This document shows positions 13,172 to 23,452 of a stretch of DNA of 64,000 nt, in pieces; position 1 is the stretch's first letter, and every line of letters starts with the position of its first letter. Source of the DNA: Trebouxia sp. TZW2008 (taxonomy: Eukaryota > Chlorophyta > Trebouxiophyceae > Trebouxiales > Trebouxiaceae); assembly GCA_002118135.1 (NCBI GenBank), contig BDIU01000313.1:62001-126000 (forward strand), written 5' to 3'. Made by a program: the position numbers and the translations under genes. The notes below the pieces were generated by a model. The model saw only the letters and a list, made by a program, of their open reading frames with translations. It searched no databases and was not told where the DNA came from.

Positions 13172-14294
13172 ACCTTGGAATGAGCGTGGCAAACAAAAGC
13201 ACAGATGGCTCAAAGCTCATGTGGCTTGCCACCCAGGAATACCCATCACAGCAAATGTTGAAATGGCTTTCCTCATCTATGCAATGTACTGAATTCATGA
13301 AGCTGCTTGAGAGAATAATGAATTTCCGCAGGTGATGCTGCTTGCATACCTTCTGGCTTTGTGTACTGTGAGCGTCTGTAGCTTTCGGAAGTTCAGTCAA
13401 GGGCACACTTGACAGTTGATCTAGATGTATAAAACCAAAGTCCACTGCTCACTGCTTACAGACTGCCGCTAGGTGGTGTTCTGGCTGACTTCTGAAATCT
13501 TTGCGCCTTGCCTGATGAATTTTTCACGTTGATTTTGTTGAACATGGGGTGTGCTGAACTTTGTACAACAGCAGGTGTTTAGCAGGAGACTGATTCAGAT
13601 GTTGACTGCCGTATTTCAGAATCAATTGTGGCTATGATGCTGCAAAGCAGCACAGCTACTGTAAAATAAAGCAGCAAGACAATGCGCGTCTTGAAAAGGC
13701 TCTGATGCATGTCAAACGAAGATTGCAGATTGTTTGTTGCAAATTGCGGCTGCAACATGTAGCTGGAGGCATCTGCTGGCATTTAAGACATGGGCATGAG
13801 AGTGTCTGCGACACTACTCACACATAAGCTGATGCACACAGTTTCGCATAGAGCGTAGTCATCCTAGGTGTTGCTGCTGAGGCTGCTGAATCTGACTGAA
13901 AGCATTTGAAGCATTGGATTCAAGGCAGGCACCACCACATGCATCACCAAAGGTGGCAGATGCTTTCAGATGGACCACCATTCAAAAACTTCCGATTAGT
14001 AAGCAATGCACTGCATGGTGATAGTGTCGAGCAGCTTTGCAATTACAATTCAGCTGAAGTGGCAGCCCTGCTTGCAAACTACGCCACACATGCACAAAAG
14101 TCCGCTGCAGTCAACTGCATGTATTGGAAGCGTGTTTCCAGCCAATTGCGAGGATGCCTCCATTGCGCCACAGGTTCCGAAGTGGTTGAAGCCATGCTAG
14201 CGTCAGTGCCGCTCGATACTGCCGCTCTGTATCTTGCAGCTTTCCGTCTGCAGTCTCTGATGTCTGTCATTCTGCTATCTGTCCTTCTGCTGTC
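13172..14294. other. Convergent intergenic region
   Basis: It lies between the 3' ends of the uncharacterised gene (+) and the dCMP deaminase gene (-). One plus-strand frame of about 130 codons (13906-14298) runs into the deaminase terminal exon. It has no motif I know and no clear splice signals, so I do not call it a gene. Confidence 0.4.
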
Positions 14295-16506
14295 CTAGAT
14301 GAAAGATCCCTGACTAATGGTGATGGGGGCAGCCATGTGGTGTTGCCTCACCTTGACACCAACCATTGCCAGCAATCGCTTGGCTGCCACGTACGCCTGC
14401 TCTGGCCTGTGGTCGCAAGCATTGCATGTCACGACGCCGTGACACAGCTACTCTGGCCTGATTGCAGCCACTGGCCTTGCATGACATGATGCCAAGACAC
14501 AGTTGCTGTGGCCTGTGTGTGGGACAGCAGACTGTGGCCAATGTGACAAGCTGATTGCAGAGCCCATTACACAACCAGCATTGCTGCAATGGAAAAGTCA
14601 TTGGTTATGCATGGTTTGACTCCAAGAAGCAGTGCATATGCTGTGTCAAAGCACGCACTGCAAGAAGTGCACTCATTTGACTTACTTCATGGCTGTTTTG
14701 CTTGGGCTAGAGTTTGGACTTGTTGGCTCTTTGATGTTCTTATCCTGCACAAACATTGCGACAGTTGTGACTCCCACACATTCTTGATCATTATCAGTAT
14801 CATGATCATCGTCATAGCCAATTATATGTGTGCTGCTGAGTACAAGCCAGCTAGGTGTATATCAATGAACGCGAGTTGATGAGTCAGGTCAAATGGTTTG
14901 TGTGTGTGTGTGTGCAGAACGGCCTGTCACAATCTCATGAACAGATTGAGTAGGCACCATTCCCCAATCTGACTGGGCTACTATGGGCAAGAGGGTTCAG
15001 TACGGTATCATTTTGGGCATTGCACGCAAGGTATGAGTTGTCACTCAGGGCGTACCTCATAGAAAATCACCTCCTGGATGCCTGCCTGGATCAGGAGCTT
15101 TGCACACTCGTTGCAGGGGAACATGGTCACGTACAGCTTCTGCAGTAACACCCTGAGGCTTGAGTGCTGCTTGCTTTTGAGCGGGCTTGACTTGCATCTG
15201 TGATTGCTGCATGACAATCCTTGCCAAAGAGATTGTGTGACAACATATGCAAATCAGACTGAAACATCTCACAGGCTGTGCTATATGCTGAGCACACATG
15301 TCCTCTTGACATTTGAGCCAGAGTGATGTGCATCTGTGGATGCTGCACGCCAACACATGTCAACACACGATTGCAGCAAAGGTAGATGCGAATCTCACTT
15401 ACAGCACTTTACATGCTGTGCTATGCGCTGAGCGTCAACATGCTACAGTTAATCGTTCAATGCTGTGTTGTTGCATATATCCTAGCTGTTGATGCTGCTT
15501 ATAAGCTTACCGCCCCTGCTAATGAAGCCGTGTTCTTGTTCATGATTGCATTCATTTCTGCATGACAGACGTAAGGATACCTGCACTGCACATGCTTAAG
15601 CATCAGCATTTGTGACACAAGAGAGTATATGGGATGACAACATCGAAACACAGCCAAGCAAACAGACTGTGTTAGGGCAAACTGGTACAGAATGCTGACG
15701 CGTCATGTGCTTGCAACCGCCTGCTGACAACTACCAACTATGGGAAAGGTAAACAAACAAAGCAGATATAAGAGGTATGTGCAGGGGACTGACTTGGTGT
15801 CTAGAGGATTGTTGGAATGAGACAGCTTGGCCCATGGCAGCTTCATATCAGGGCAGCCACGCGGAAAACCATTATAGCCAATGCTCAGGATGATCTGATC
15901 CTGACTCACAATACAAGCCCCCACCTGGTACACATAGTAATTCATGATAGCTGGAAAGATAATGATATAGATTGCAAGCCCTTGCAGTCAGACAGGACTT
16001 TGTGCAGTATCAAACTCATTGCTAACTCATTCACATGCTTCATGCAGGCCAAACACGCCAAATTTCAGCAGAGACGTCACAATGCACAGGGTCAAATGTG
16101 CCAAGGTGCAATTGGTCGCTGCATGGCAAAGGGCTGTTGAGTGAGTGATGGTAGACCTGTTTGTTGGGATCTTTGGACCGCTGTGCACTCAGGAAGGCAA
16201 CTGACATGAAGTAGTCATCCCATGACAGGTATCTGCATGTCAAAGACGGAATGTAGCCTTCTTGAGACAATCCACATAGGTGTAGGAAAGCTCTTACCCT
16301 TGGCGTGGCTCAGCGCTGTATGGGTCGCCCTTTTTCGGCTTGGCTGTCACGGTAGCGACAGCTTCTGTTGGTTCTGTCGATATGTCCCCACTGACAACGC
16401 TGGCCCGCCGCGAGGTCCACAAGGCTGTGCATATGCTTGCAACGCTTGCAGCGGCTATAGCCGTGACCACCAACGACCAGCCATCGCATTTCTGGCCCAA
16501 TGTCAT
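14295..16506 (-). CDS. DCTD: dCMP deaminase with N-terminal membrane anchor
   Basis: Zinc enzyme that deaminates dCMP to dUMP, feeding dTMP synthesis. Seven exons in coding order close in phase: 16506-16298, 16232-16157, 15924-15794, 15580-15511, 15139-15056, 14744-14686, 14406-14295, giving 246 aa. The zinc and catalytic motif HAE is in [14 protein letters not shown], and the second zinc motif is [13 protein letters not shown] (PCNEC). Other conserved blocks are [39 protein letters not shown] and [16 protein letters not shown]. About 20 residues near the N terminus are hydrophobic ([19 protein letters not shown]) and precede the catalytic domain, as I recall for land-plant homologues; this suggests membrane attachment. 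Its start lies head to head with the PRMT4 gene. Introns at 14407-14685 and 15140-15510 contain diverged direct repeats. Confidence 0.93.
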
Positions 16507-17022
16507 ACGAAGGCTGCAAACCAGGTGAGTGCTCGCGTCACCAGCATCGAACGGTTCAACACCTGGTGCACAGTTTGACACAAGTGATCCAGCTTATAGG
16601 CCCGACACTGGATCGGCGTACGACCTTGCTGGCAGCAGTCACCGCAACAGGCGTCAGCAAGGCGCAGTGGGTAGACAATCAGCCTGCCAGTCCGTCATCG
16701 CGCAACAACACCGCTTGATGATCATTTGCCAGAGCAGAGACCCTGGTTTCGGAGCTGTCAGCAGCTCTTAAACGGAAGTGAGTGCAGTCTGCAAGCGCGA
16801 CTGCACGGCGCAGCGCGTTGTCGGATCAAAAGGGACTTGGCAGAATCATATTTGCATCATGGTGAGTCGTTGAGGATGACGCAGCCGCAACGAACCTTGC
16901 CGAAGACAGTCTCATGTACCCTTCTGCGCATTGACCAGAGTCCGTCAGGTATCACTGCTTGCCTTTGGGGCCTTTTACGTCAACTTGTTGATGTGCGTAC
17001 GCCACACGATTTCTCAATGCAG
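16507..17022. other. Divergent region between DCTD and PRMT4 (shared promoter and unresolved PRMT4 first exon)
   Basis: The deaminase start codon is at 16506 on the minus strand. The first recognisable PRMT4 exon begins at 17023 on the plus strand. An ATG directly followed by GTGAGT at about 16858 could be a mini start exon, but its phase does not fit the next exon, so the PRMT4 start is unresolved. Confidence 0.4.
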
Positions 17023-20000
17023 CAGAAGCCTCCGACTTCGCTGCTGAGCTAGTATTCCAAGACGACACTGGTCAATTTACCTTGTTAAGAGCAGGAAATC
17101 CCGAAACCGTTGGTACCGGACGCATCACTCCAGATAAGGTGAGCCATTGCCATTGCTCTATCGAAGTCTTTCCGCCCACAATACTGTTACAAATCTCTGC
17201 CTGCTCTGTTTGACCCAGACGCTGCTGTGCACGCAGACATGGCAGACAGCGCCTGACACTTTCTTGGTCCGGCATATAGACCATCATGAGGTACTGATGC
17301 AGTACTCAGCTGTCCCTTAGTCAAGCCATCCTTATCCACCTATCAGCCAACATTGCGATTGCTGCTGAACAGGTCGATGGAGATGCAGTGTACCAAGTCA
17401 CATGTGATGCAGAGAACAGTCAGCGCCTGTCGCTGAGGTTGCATCAGTCAGGCAAAACCACAAGTGACAAAGCAAACAATGACAAGACGAGCAGTGACAA
17501 GGTCAGCCCTTACTGCACATCCCAAGTGACGACTGTTTTTCAGTCTACATCTGCTTGCAATTTGCATGCAACTTCTGCCCATCTTGTATCTTTGTTGCCA
17601 ACATCAGCATCAACAGCTGTTGTTCCTCAATGAAGAATGATATGATGGCCATTGCAGCAAGCAAATGTCAGTAAGCCCAATCAGCACTTCGTCACAGTGG
17701 GTGTTCCAGCTCCTTTAATCACGCTCTCAAGTGTTAATGTGCACTGCAGAAATGCCAGACTGAAAGCACAAACAACAAAACCAATCAGCACATAATGAAG
17801 AAGGGCGCTGCAGCTCCGTGCAATACATCATCAAGTGTCAGCACGCATTGCAAAATAGCAAGAATGCACGCACCTCCACGTGCAATGCAACAACGCAAGA
17901 ATGCATTCACCTCCATGTGCAATGCAGAAACGCAAGAATGAGTTCACTTCCAAAACAGACACAGGAAGCGCAGAGCTGTACTTCCATTACTATGGCATGC
18001 TCATGCACCAGCAGAACATGCTGCAAGATCAAATCCGGACAGGCACCTACTATGCTGCAATCCTGGAGAATACTGCTGACTTCCAAGGCAAAGTTGTAAT
18101 GGATGTGGGGGCTGGCAGTGGTGTTCTCTCATTTTTTGCTGCACAGGTGCATCCTGCTCTCTGTGCCTGTTCACTTCACACAACTCCACTGATGAAAGTT
18201 GTGCTTGAACATGTCAAACATATCTAACATGCAGCTAAGTACAGCACAAAAGAGCATGCCAATTCCATGTTGTATGGCTTTTCAACGAGCGCCTGTGTCC
18301 TGGGACAGTCCGCAAACAGGCCTGCAACTGCTGTGTTAAAGTTTTGTTGATGCAGGCAGGAGCTCGGACAGTGTATGCCATAGAGGCTTCAGGCATGGCC
18401 AAGTATGCCAGACAACTGGTTGCTGCTTCAGGTATGCCAATGCTCTGCCCTTGCCCTTGCCCTTGCCCTTGCCCTTGCCCTTGCCCTTGCCCTTGCCCTT
18501 GCCCTATATGCGCTACTGCCGCCTGCCCCTGCCCCTGCCCCTGCCCCTGCCCTTGCCCTTGCCCTTACCCCTGCCCCTGCTGACGTCCTTCTGCTGACAT
18601 GCTTCTTCTAACAATGCAAGTAATTCTACGTGGTTCCTGATGCAGGCTATGCAGGAGTAGTGAAAGTGATCCAGAGTAAAGTTGAAGAGCTAGAGCTAGA
18701 TGCTCAGGTGGACGTGCTGGTTTCAGAGCCCATGGGCACCCTCCTGGTGAATGAGCGCATGCTGGAGACCTATCTGCACGCACGCAGACGCTTCATGAAG
18801 AAGGGTGGACGCATGTTTCCTGTAAGTAAGGCCTCCTGAGCTTGTACTGCATGAGTCATGTTATGTGATTGCTGTGATCTTGCTGTTTGACTTATCAGCC
18901 CTGCTTTGCATACTGCCTGCAAGTGAGGTCTCCTGCGCTCTACTGCATGAATCATGACGCGTCATTTCTTTTTTGTTCCTGCATGAGCCATGATGTCTTG
19001 TTCCTGTGCTGTTGCTGCCTAAGTCATGTCATTCCTATGAGCAACGTCGCCTGTGCTTGTCCTGCATGAGTCATAACATGTTCTTGTTGTACTCCTTGAT
19101 GCATGACTCATGTCTTGTTAGTCCTGCTTTTGTTCTGCATGTGGTGTGTACCTTGGACACGATTCTTGCATACGTCTTGTATGTGTAGGTCCTGTATAGG
19201 TGTATGGCATGTCTACAATGCTCACCTGCATCCTCTGGTATGAGCAGCAATATTGTCGCTGACATCATAATGATGATGTCGTCCGTTCATGCCGCTCTTG
19301 CGGCTGCAGCTACCACGAGCTCATGGACCTGGGCGTGTTGGAGATTGAGCCGCTGACTTACGTCCGCGGCCGCAGCATCCCCGTGTGATGTTATGAGACT
19401 TGGAGTGGCTGAAGTTCTGGGCTGTATCACTCAGGAAGCTCATCTGCATGGAATCATCAAGTCACTCACCTATCTGACTGGTGGTGCAGCAAGTGGGTCG
19501 CATCCATGTGGCTGCTTTCTCAGATGCGGGCTTGTATGCTGAGGTGGCCAATAAGGCCTTTTTCTGGATGCAGCCCAGCTTCTACAGCATTGACATCACC
19601 TGCCTACACAAGGAGGCTGCTGCTGCCTACTTCACGCAGGTGAAACTGTTGAGCAATGAACACCCACCATCAATCCTCTGGGTTTGCATTCTGAGCTTTT
19701 AGAGCTTTCTATGCTGCATATAGCATATGCTATGTTGGCTGTCTCTACAACATCGACATCACCTTCTTGCACAAGGAGGCTGCTGCTGCCTACTTCACAC
19801 AGGTCAGTTTTGCCCGGAGCCATAGCAGTTGCCACGTCGGTGTTTTGGACAATCAAACGTTGTCTGCCCGTGTGACTGCAGCTGCTAGCTCGCAAAGGTC
19901 AAAGCTTGCTGGCACTGTTGCATTTGCGCTGTTTTCTGCTGTGTTATCGTGAGCATGCTGGCACAAAGGCGCTGCAGCTGCCTATTTCACTCAGGCCGCA

Positions 20001-22604
20001 AAAAAATTGTGTTGCTGCATCTTGGTGCGGTTGCCAACACAAAATGGCAGCACTTCATGTCAAACATGAGGGAGGGAGACAGTGTACCAGGCACCTTGGA
20101 TGAAATATAATGTAGTGTCACTTGTGCAGGTTGTAGTGGATGCCATTGACCCCAGCGTGCTTGTGTCACGGTTGGCCAGCAAGACTTTGGGGTTTGACGC
20201 ACTTGTTGAGACAGTGCAACACAGACCCGTCATTTTACATGCTAGCAACAGAATGCTGTTCATGCAGGTGGGAGTGGATGCCATCGACCCCAGCGTGTGT
20301 CACGGTTGGCCAGCAAGACTTTGGGGTTTGACGCACTTGTTGAGACAGTGCAACACAGACCCGTCATTTTACATGCTAGCAACAGAATGCTGTTCATGCA
20401 GGTTGTAGTGGATGCCATTGACCCCAGCGTGCTTGTGTCACGGGTGGCCAGCAAGACTTTGGGGTTTGACGCAGTTGTTGAGACAGTGCAACACAGACCC
20501 GTCATTTTACATGCTAGCAACAGAATGCTGTTCATGCAGGTGGTAGTGGATGCCATTGACCCCAGCGTGCTTGTGTCACAGTGCGCCAGCAAGACTTTTG
20601 ACTTTGGCAGTGTGACAGAGCCAGAGCTCACCAGCTTTGCTATCCCACTGCAGCTCCAAATAAGTATGCACTGATTGTTCTGTGAGGTGCCTTGCATGAC
20701 ATGCACTGTAGCAGCTTGTTGACCCAGCGCTGTCACCAACTGTGCTGCCAAAACATCAACTGCCAGAACGTGTTAAGCCAGGCCCATAGCAGTGTTTGCC
20801 AGCTGCTTGCCTTTAGGCTGAATGCATTGTCAATGATATGCAGCCACTGAGTGCTTGTTGCTATCTCTTGTTCGCCTTCTTGCATGCACCACACTGCATT
20901 GCAGCTTGTGTAATGCGCCCACTCATTGCCTTCAGCATTAAACTGCAGTAATGTTATTGCATACCAATCTTTGCCAGAAATCTGCAGCATTTGTGTCAAC
21001 TGCAGTTCACTATGAGCCAAGGTCAAGAAGAAGCTGCATGATTGAGAAGGTATGTGGTTTGGTGCAGGCCGGTCTTGTGTGGTGCATGGAGTGGCTTGCT
21101 GGTTTGATGTGCTGTTTGATGGCAGCACGACGCAGCGCTGGCTGTCAACTGCTCCAGGCCAACCTACCACTCACTGGTACACTGCCTTGTCTCACAGAAC
21201 ATATTTTCAATGCATATACGCTTGAAGTACATGTCCAATGACACAAAGCAATGACAGATATGCAGCGCTGGCTGTCAACTGCCCCAGGTCAACCTACACT
21301 TCATCAATGCATTGCCTTGTCTCACACCTTGTTGTGTAAAATGAACCACATGTGCAGCAACACAGAGCGATGACATGCAGTGGTGTCGATCGCCCAAGGA
21401 CAATTCACCATTTATTGTGATTTTGCGTTCTGTCCCAAGCCATCCCGCTCTGCAGCATACACACGCTCACAGTACACGTTTGCATGCATGGCAATGACAT
21501 GTACATACATACATATGACCGTGGGCAAACAAGGGGTGTGGACATCAATAGGTGAACTCCATGTATGTCATCCTTCTGACCTGTCAATATTGTCACATGT
21601 GTTGCGGTCTGCAGGTGAACTGTGCAAGGACCATTCCTGTCTGTGACCATTTACTTTGATGATATGCATGCATGAAAATCTACAATACGAGTAAGCAAAG
21701 GCCATTCCTGCACGTGCTGCGCTGCGTTGTAGCTTGTGTAATGCGCCCACTCATTGCCATCAAAGTTAAATTGCAGTGATGTCATTGCGTATCTGCTGAT
21801 GCTAGCTGTGTGTTTTGCTACTTCTGTCATGTCAAGTGCAGGTTTCAGCTGCGCTGCTTGATGGAGACGCCGCTACATGTGCAGCAGGGGCAGATGGTTA
21901 CTGGCGAGCTGCGCTTAGCCGCCCACAATCGCCAGAGCTATGATGTGTTTGTGACACTGACTGGCCCCCCTCTTCACCCTGGCTCACCACCCCAGCAGGT
22001 ACTGACCATGTGTCATTTCTGTAGCATCAGTGTTTTTGGTGAATGTTTGTTGGCTTCACCGTCTGCATTAATTTTCAATCCAGACTCCAGTTCAGCAGAT
22101 GCTGCTGTGGCGTTTACCTTCTGCACCAACTTTTCTGTTGTCCATATCTTGTCTACGCTTTCTGCACCACTTCGTCAGTCTGGCTCACAGCCTTGTGTGC
22201 TGTTGTTATGGACGACGTCAGGCTGAGGTTCTTGTCAGCGATTTTGCAAGACCTGACTATGTCTTGATGTTTGTCAGGCGTCGGGCAAGTTTGACTTGAA
22301 GGAGCCGTACTACCGACAGCTCAATCCTCAAGCATCAGCTGCCTGGTCACAGCAGGGTCAGGCTGCAGATGAGTCACAGCAGCAGCTACCACAGCAGCAG
22401 CAGCAGCAGCCACATGTACAGCAGCAGCAGCCACATGTACAGCAGCAGCAGCCATACATGCAGCAAATGCAGATTGACCCATCAATGCTACAGCCTGCAC
22501 CTGCGTATTATGACTGGACTGCTCAGCAGTCAGGACAGCAGCAAATTCCTGTGATGGGGCATCCTGCTGAACCACACCAGTGGGGTCACCAAGGATACCG
22601 TTGA
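17023..22604 (+). CDS. PRMT4: Type I protein arginine methyltransferase, PRMT4/CARM1 family
   Basis: Asymmetric arginine methyltransferase acting on histone H3 and RNA-binding proteins in plants and animals. Recognised exons: 17023-17138, 17373-17501, 17959-18146, 18356-18431, 18646-18821, 19490-19639, 20540-20663, 21068-21176, 21842-21998, 22278-22604. At least one small exon between 17501 and 17959 and the start exon are unresolved; later junctions are in phase. Motifs: [18 protein letters not shown]-binding [28 protein letters not shown], double-E loop [44 protein letters not shown], and the THW loop PTTHW (spliced at 21176/21842). The C-terminal tail carries [16 protein letters not shown], as in plant PRMT4, then a Q-rich stretch. 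The first two exons resemble the N-terminal PH-like region. Several exons have partial tandem copies in flanking introns. Confidence 0.9.
18440..18582 (+). repeat. (CCTTGC)n / (CCCTGC)n hexanucleotide satellite in a PRMT4 intron
   Basis: About twenty hexamer units, CCTTGC grading into CCCCTG/CCCTGC, broken once by a short non-repeat insert near 18505-18520. It lies in the intron between the exons ending at 18431 and starting at 18646. The open frames it creates (Pro-Cys, Leu-Ala) are artefacts of the repeat. The same hexamer occurs at 59470-59612 in an unrelated gene. Confidence 0.9.
19311..19388 (+). pseudogene. PhoH-like peptide fragment inside a PRMT4 intron
   Basis: A GC-rich patch, unlike its surroundings, encodes about 25 codons ending at a TGA, including [14 protein letters not shown] and GRSIP. 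This closely resembles the segment of bacterial and phage PhoH/YlaK ATPases that precedes their Walker B motif (EALTYIRGRSIP type). Nothing PhoH-like is seen on either side, so it is at most a fragment. The similarity is from memory of the family and was not searched. Confidence 0.4.
19740..20000 (+). repeat. Two partial downstream copies of the PRMT4 exon 19490-19639
   Basis: The 3' end of the exon (coding [17 protein letters not shown]) and its donor are repeated at about 19753-19803 ([17 protein letters not shown], followed by GTCAG). They recur in weaker form at about 19955-19994 ([10 protein letters not shown]), where the donor GT has become GC. The intact exon is the upstream copy and splices in phase to 20540. 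Confidence 0.85.
20130..20539 (+). repeat. Tandem array of three acceptor-plus-exon copies before the PRMT4 exon at 20540
   Basis: Units start at 20130, 20268 and 20402 and are 138, 134 and 138 bp long. The intact exon at 20540 is the fourth. Each unit begins with the exon's 5' end (V[VG]VDAIDPSV) directly after a CAG acceptor, then shifts into sequence ending in ttcatgcag, the acceptor of the next unit. The second unit has lost 4 bp and is frameshifted. Units are nearly identical, so the array is young. Only the last copy continues into the conserved [14 protein letters not shown] segment. Confidence 0.95.
21250..21425 (+). repeat. Degenerate downstream copies of the PRMT4 exon 21068-21176
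   Basis: Bases 21260-21302 repeat the end of the exon ([12 protein letters not shown]) with a few substitutions. A still weaker trace lies at 21380-21415. Both follow the intact exon, whose donor splits the Trp codon of the PTTHW loop. Confidence 0.7.
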
Positions 22605-23452
22605 TGGAGACACCATCATGGTGTGACAGCTTTGGCATGACTGACTGACAGACATCAATCTGACGACGTAGAAGTCATGTTGCAGTAGTCGCTAGCAAAT
22701 TGACAGTAGTGAATGATAGCAGCATGCATCTATATGCCTCCGCTCCATGCACGGCAACAACTTTTGCTTCTATGAAACATGCTGCAGCCACTGCCTGACC
22801 TGTGTACACAAGCGCTGTTTGAGTGGGATGTAAATATATATATCGACAAGGGTTGCAAGTTGTACCATAAAAAGGTGCCATTCTGAATGGCACATGGTAG
22901 TGAGTATTAGTCAATGACTGGATTGTGCCTGGAACACCGTTCAGTGTCTAATCATAAATCAGCTCTGCTAGCACTTTCGCGCTTTCAGCACACGACACTG
23001 TCATTGATAAGCTAATCTGATTGCTGCTGCACACATCTACAGCTGTCACAGTTGCTTGCAACACTTTCTGCATGCCTGCCTGACATACTCAGCCTACTAG
23101 CAAGCTTGCAGTGTTGTGCCTTGTGTCATACACATAAGCCTTACTGACTGTAACTAATACCTGTCTACCATTCCAGCTGCACCTTTGACTCAGTGAATGC
23201 CAGCTCCATCTGGCGCGCTGGCCGCCAGCTGTTGTGACTAGTTTTCCACTGGGCATAGCATGCTGTGCATTTACTTAGTTGGTGATCTGGAACCACATTC
23301 CCAAAACTGCACTGACGAGCTGTGCATTTGCAAGTGGGTATCTTAATGAACGCCAGCGTCATCTGGCATGCTGGCTGGCAGAGATGTACCTCCAGCTGCT
23401 GTGACTAGTTTCTGCTGGGCATAGCATGCCGTGCGTTCGCAAGTTGGGTATT
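22605..23452. other. Convergent 3' region of PRMT4 and the tRNA-binding protein gene, with repeats of the latter's last exon
   Basis: Bases 22605-23180 hold no recognisable gene. Bases 23195-23280 and 23347-23452 are diverged copies of the 3' end of the neighbouring minus-strand terminal exon (shared blocks around ggcatgctggctggcagag and gtgactagttt). They lie beyond the stop codon, in what is probably its 3' UTR. Confidence 0.7.

Noticed and set aside
20260..20751. Minus-strand ORF of 163 codons with internal repeats
   Set aside because: Antisense of the PRMT4 tandem array; the sense strand carries the PRMT4 motif and acceptors.
20985..21052. Candidate PRMT4 exon ([14 protein letters not shown] frame)
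   Set aside because: Exons 20663 and 21068 join directly in phase and match the family without it.
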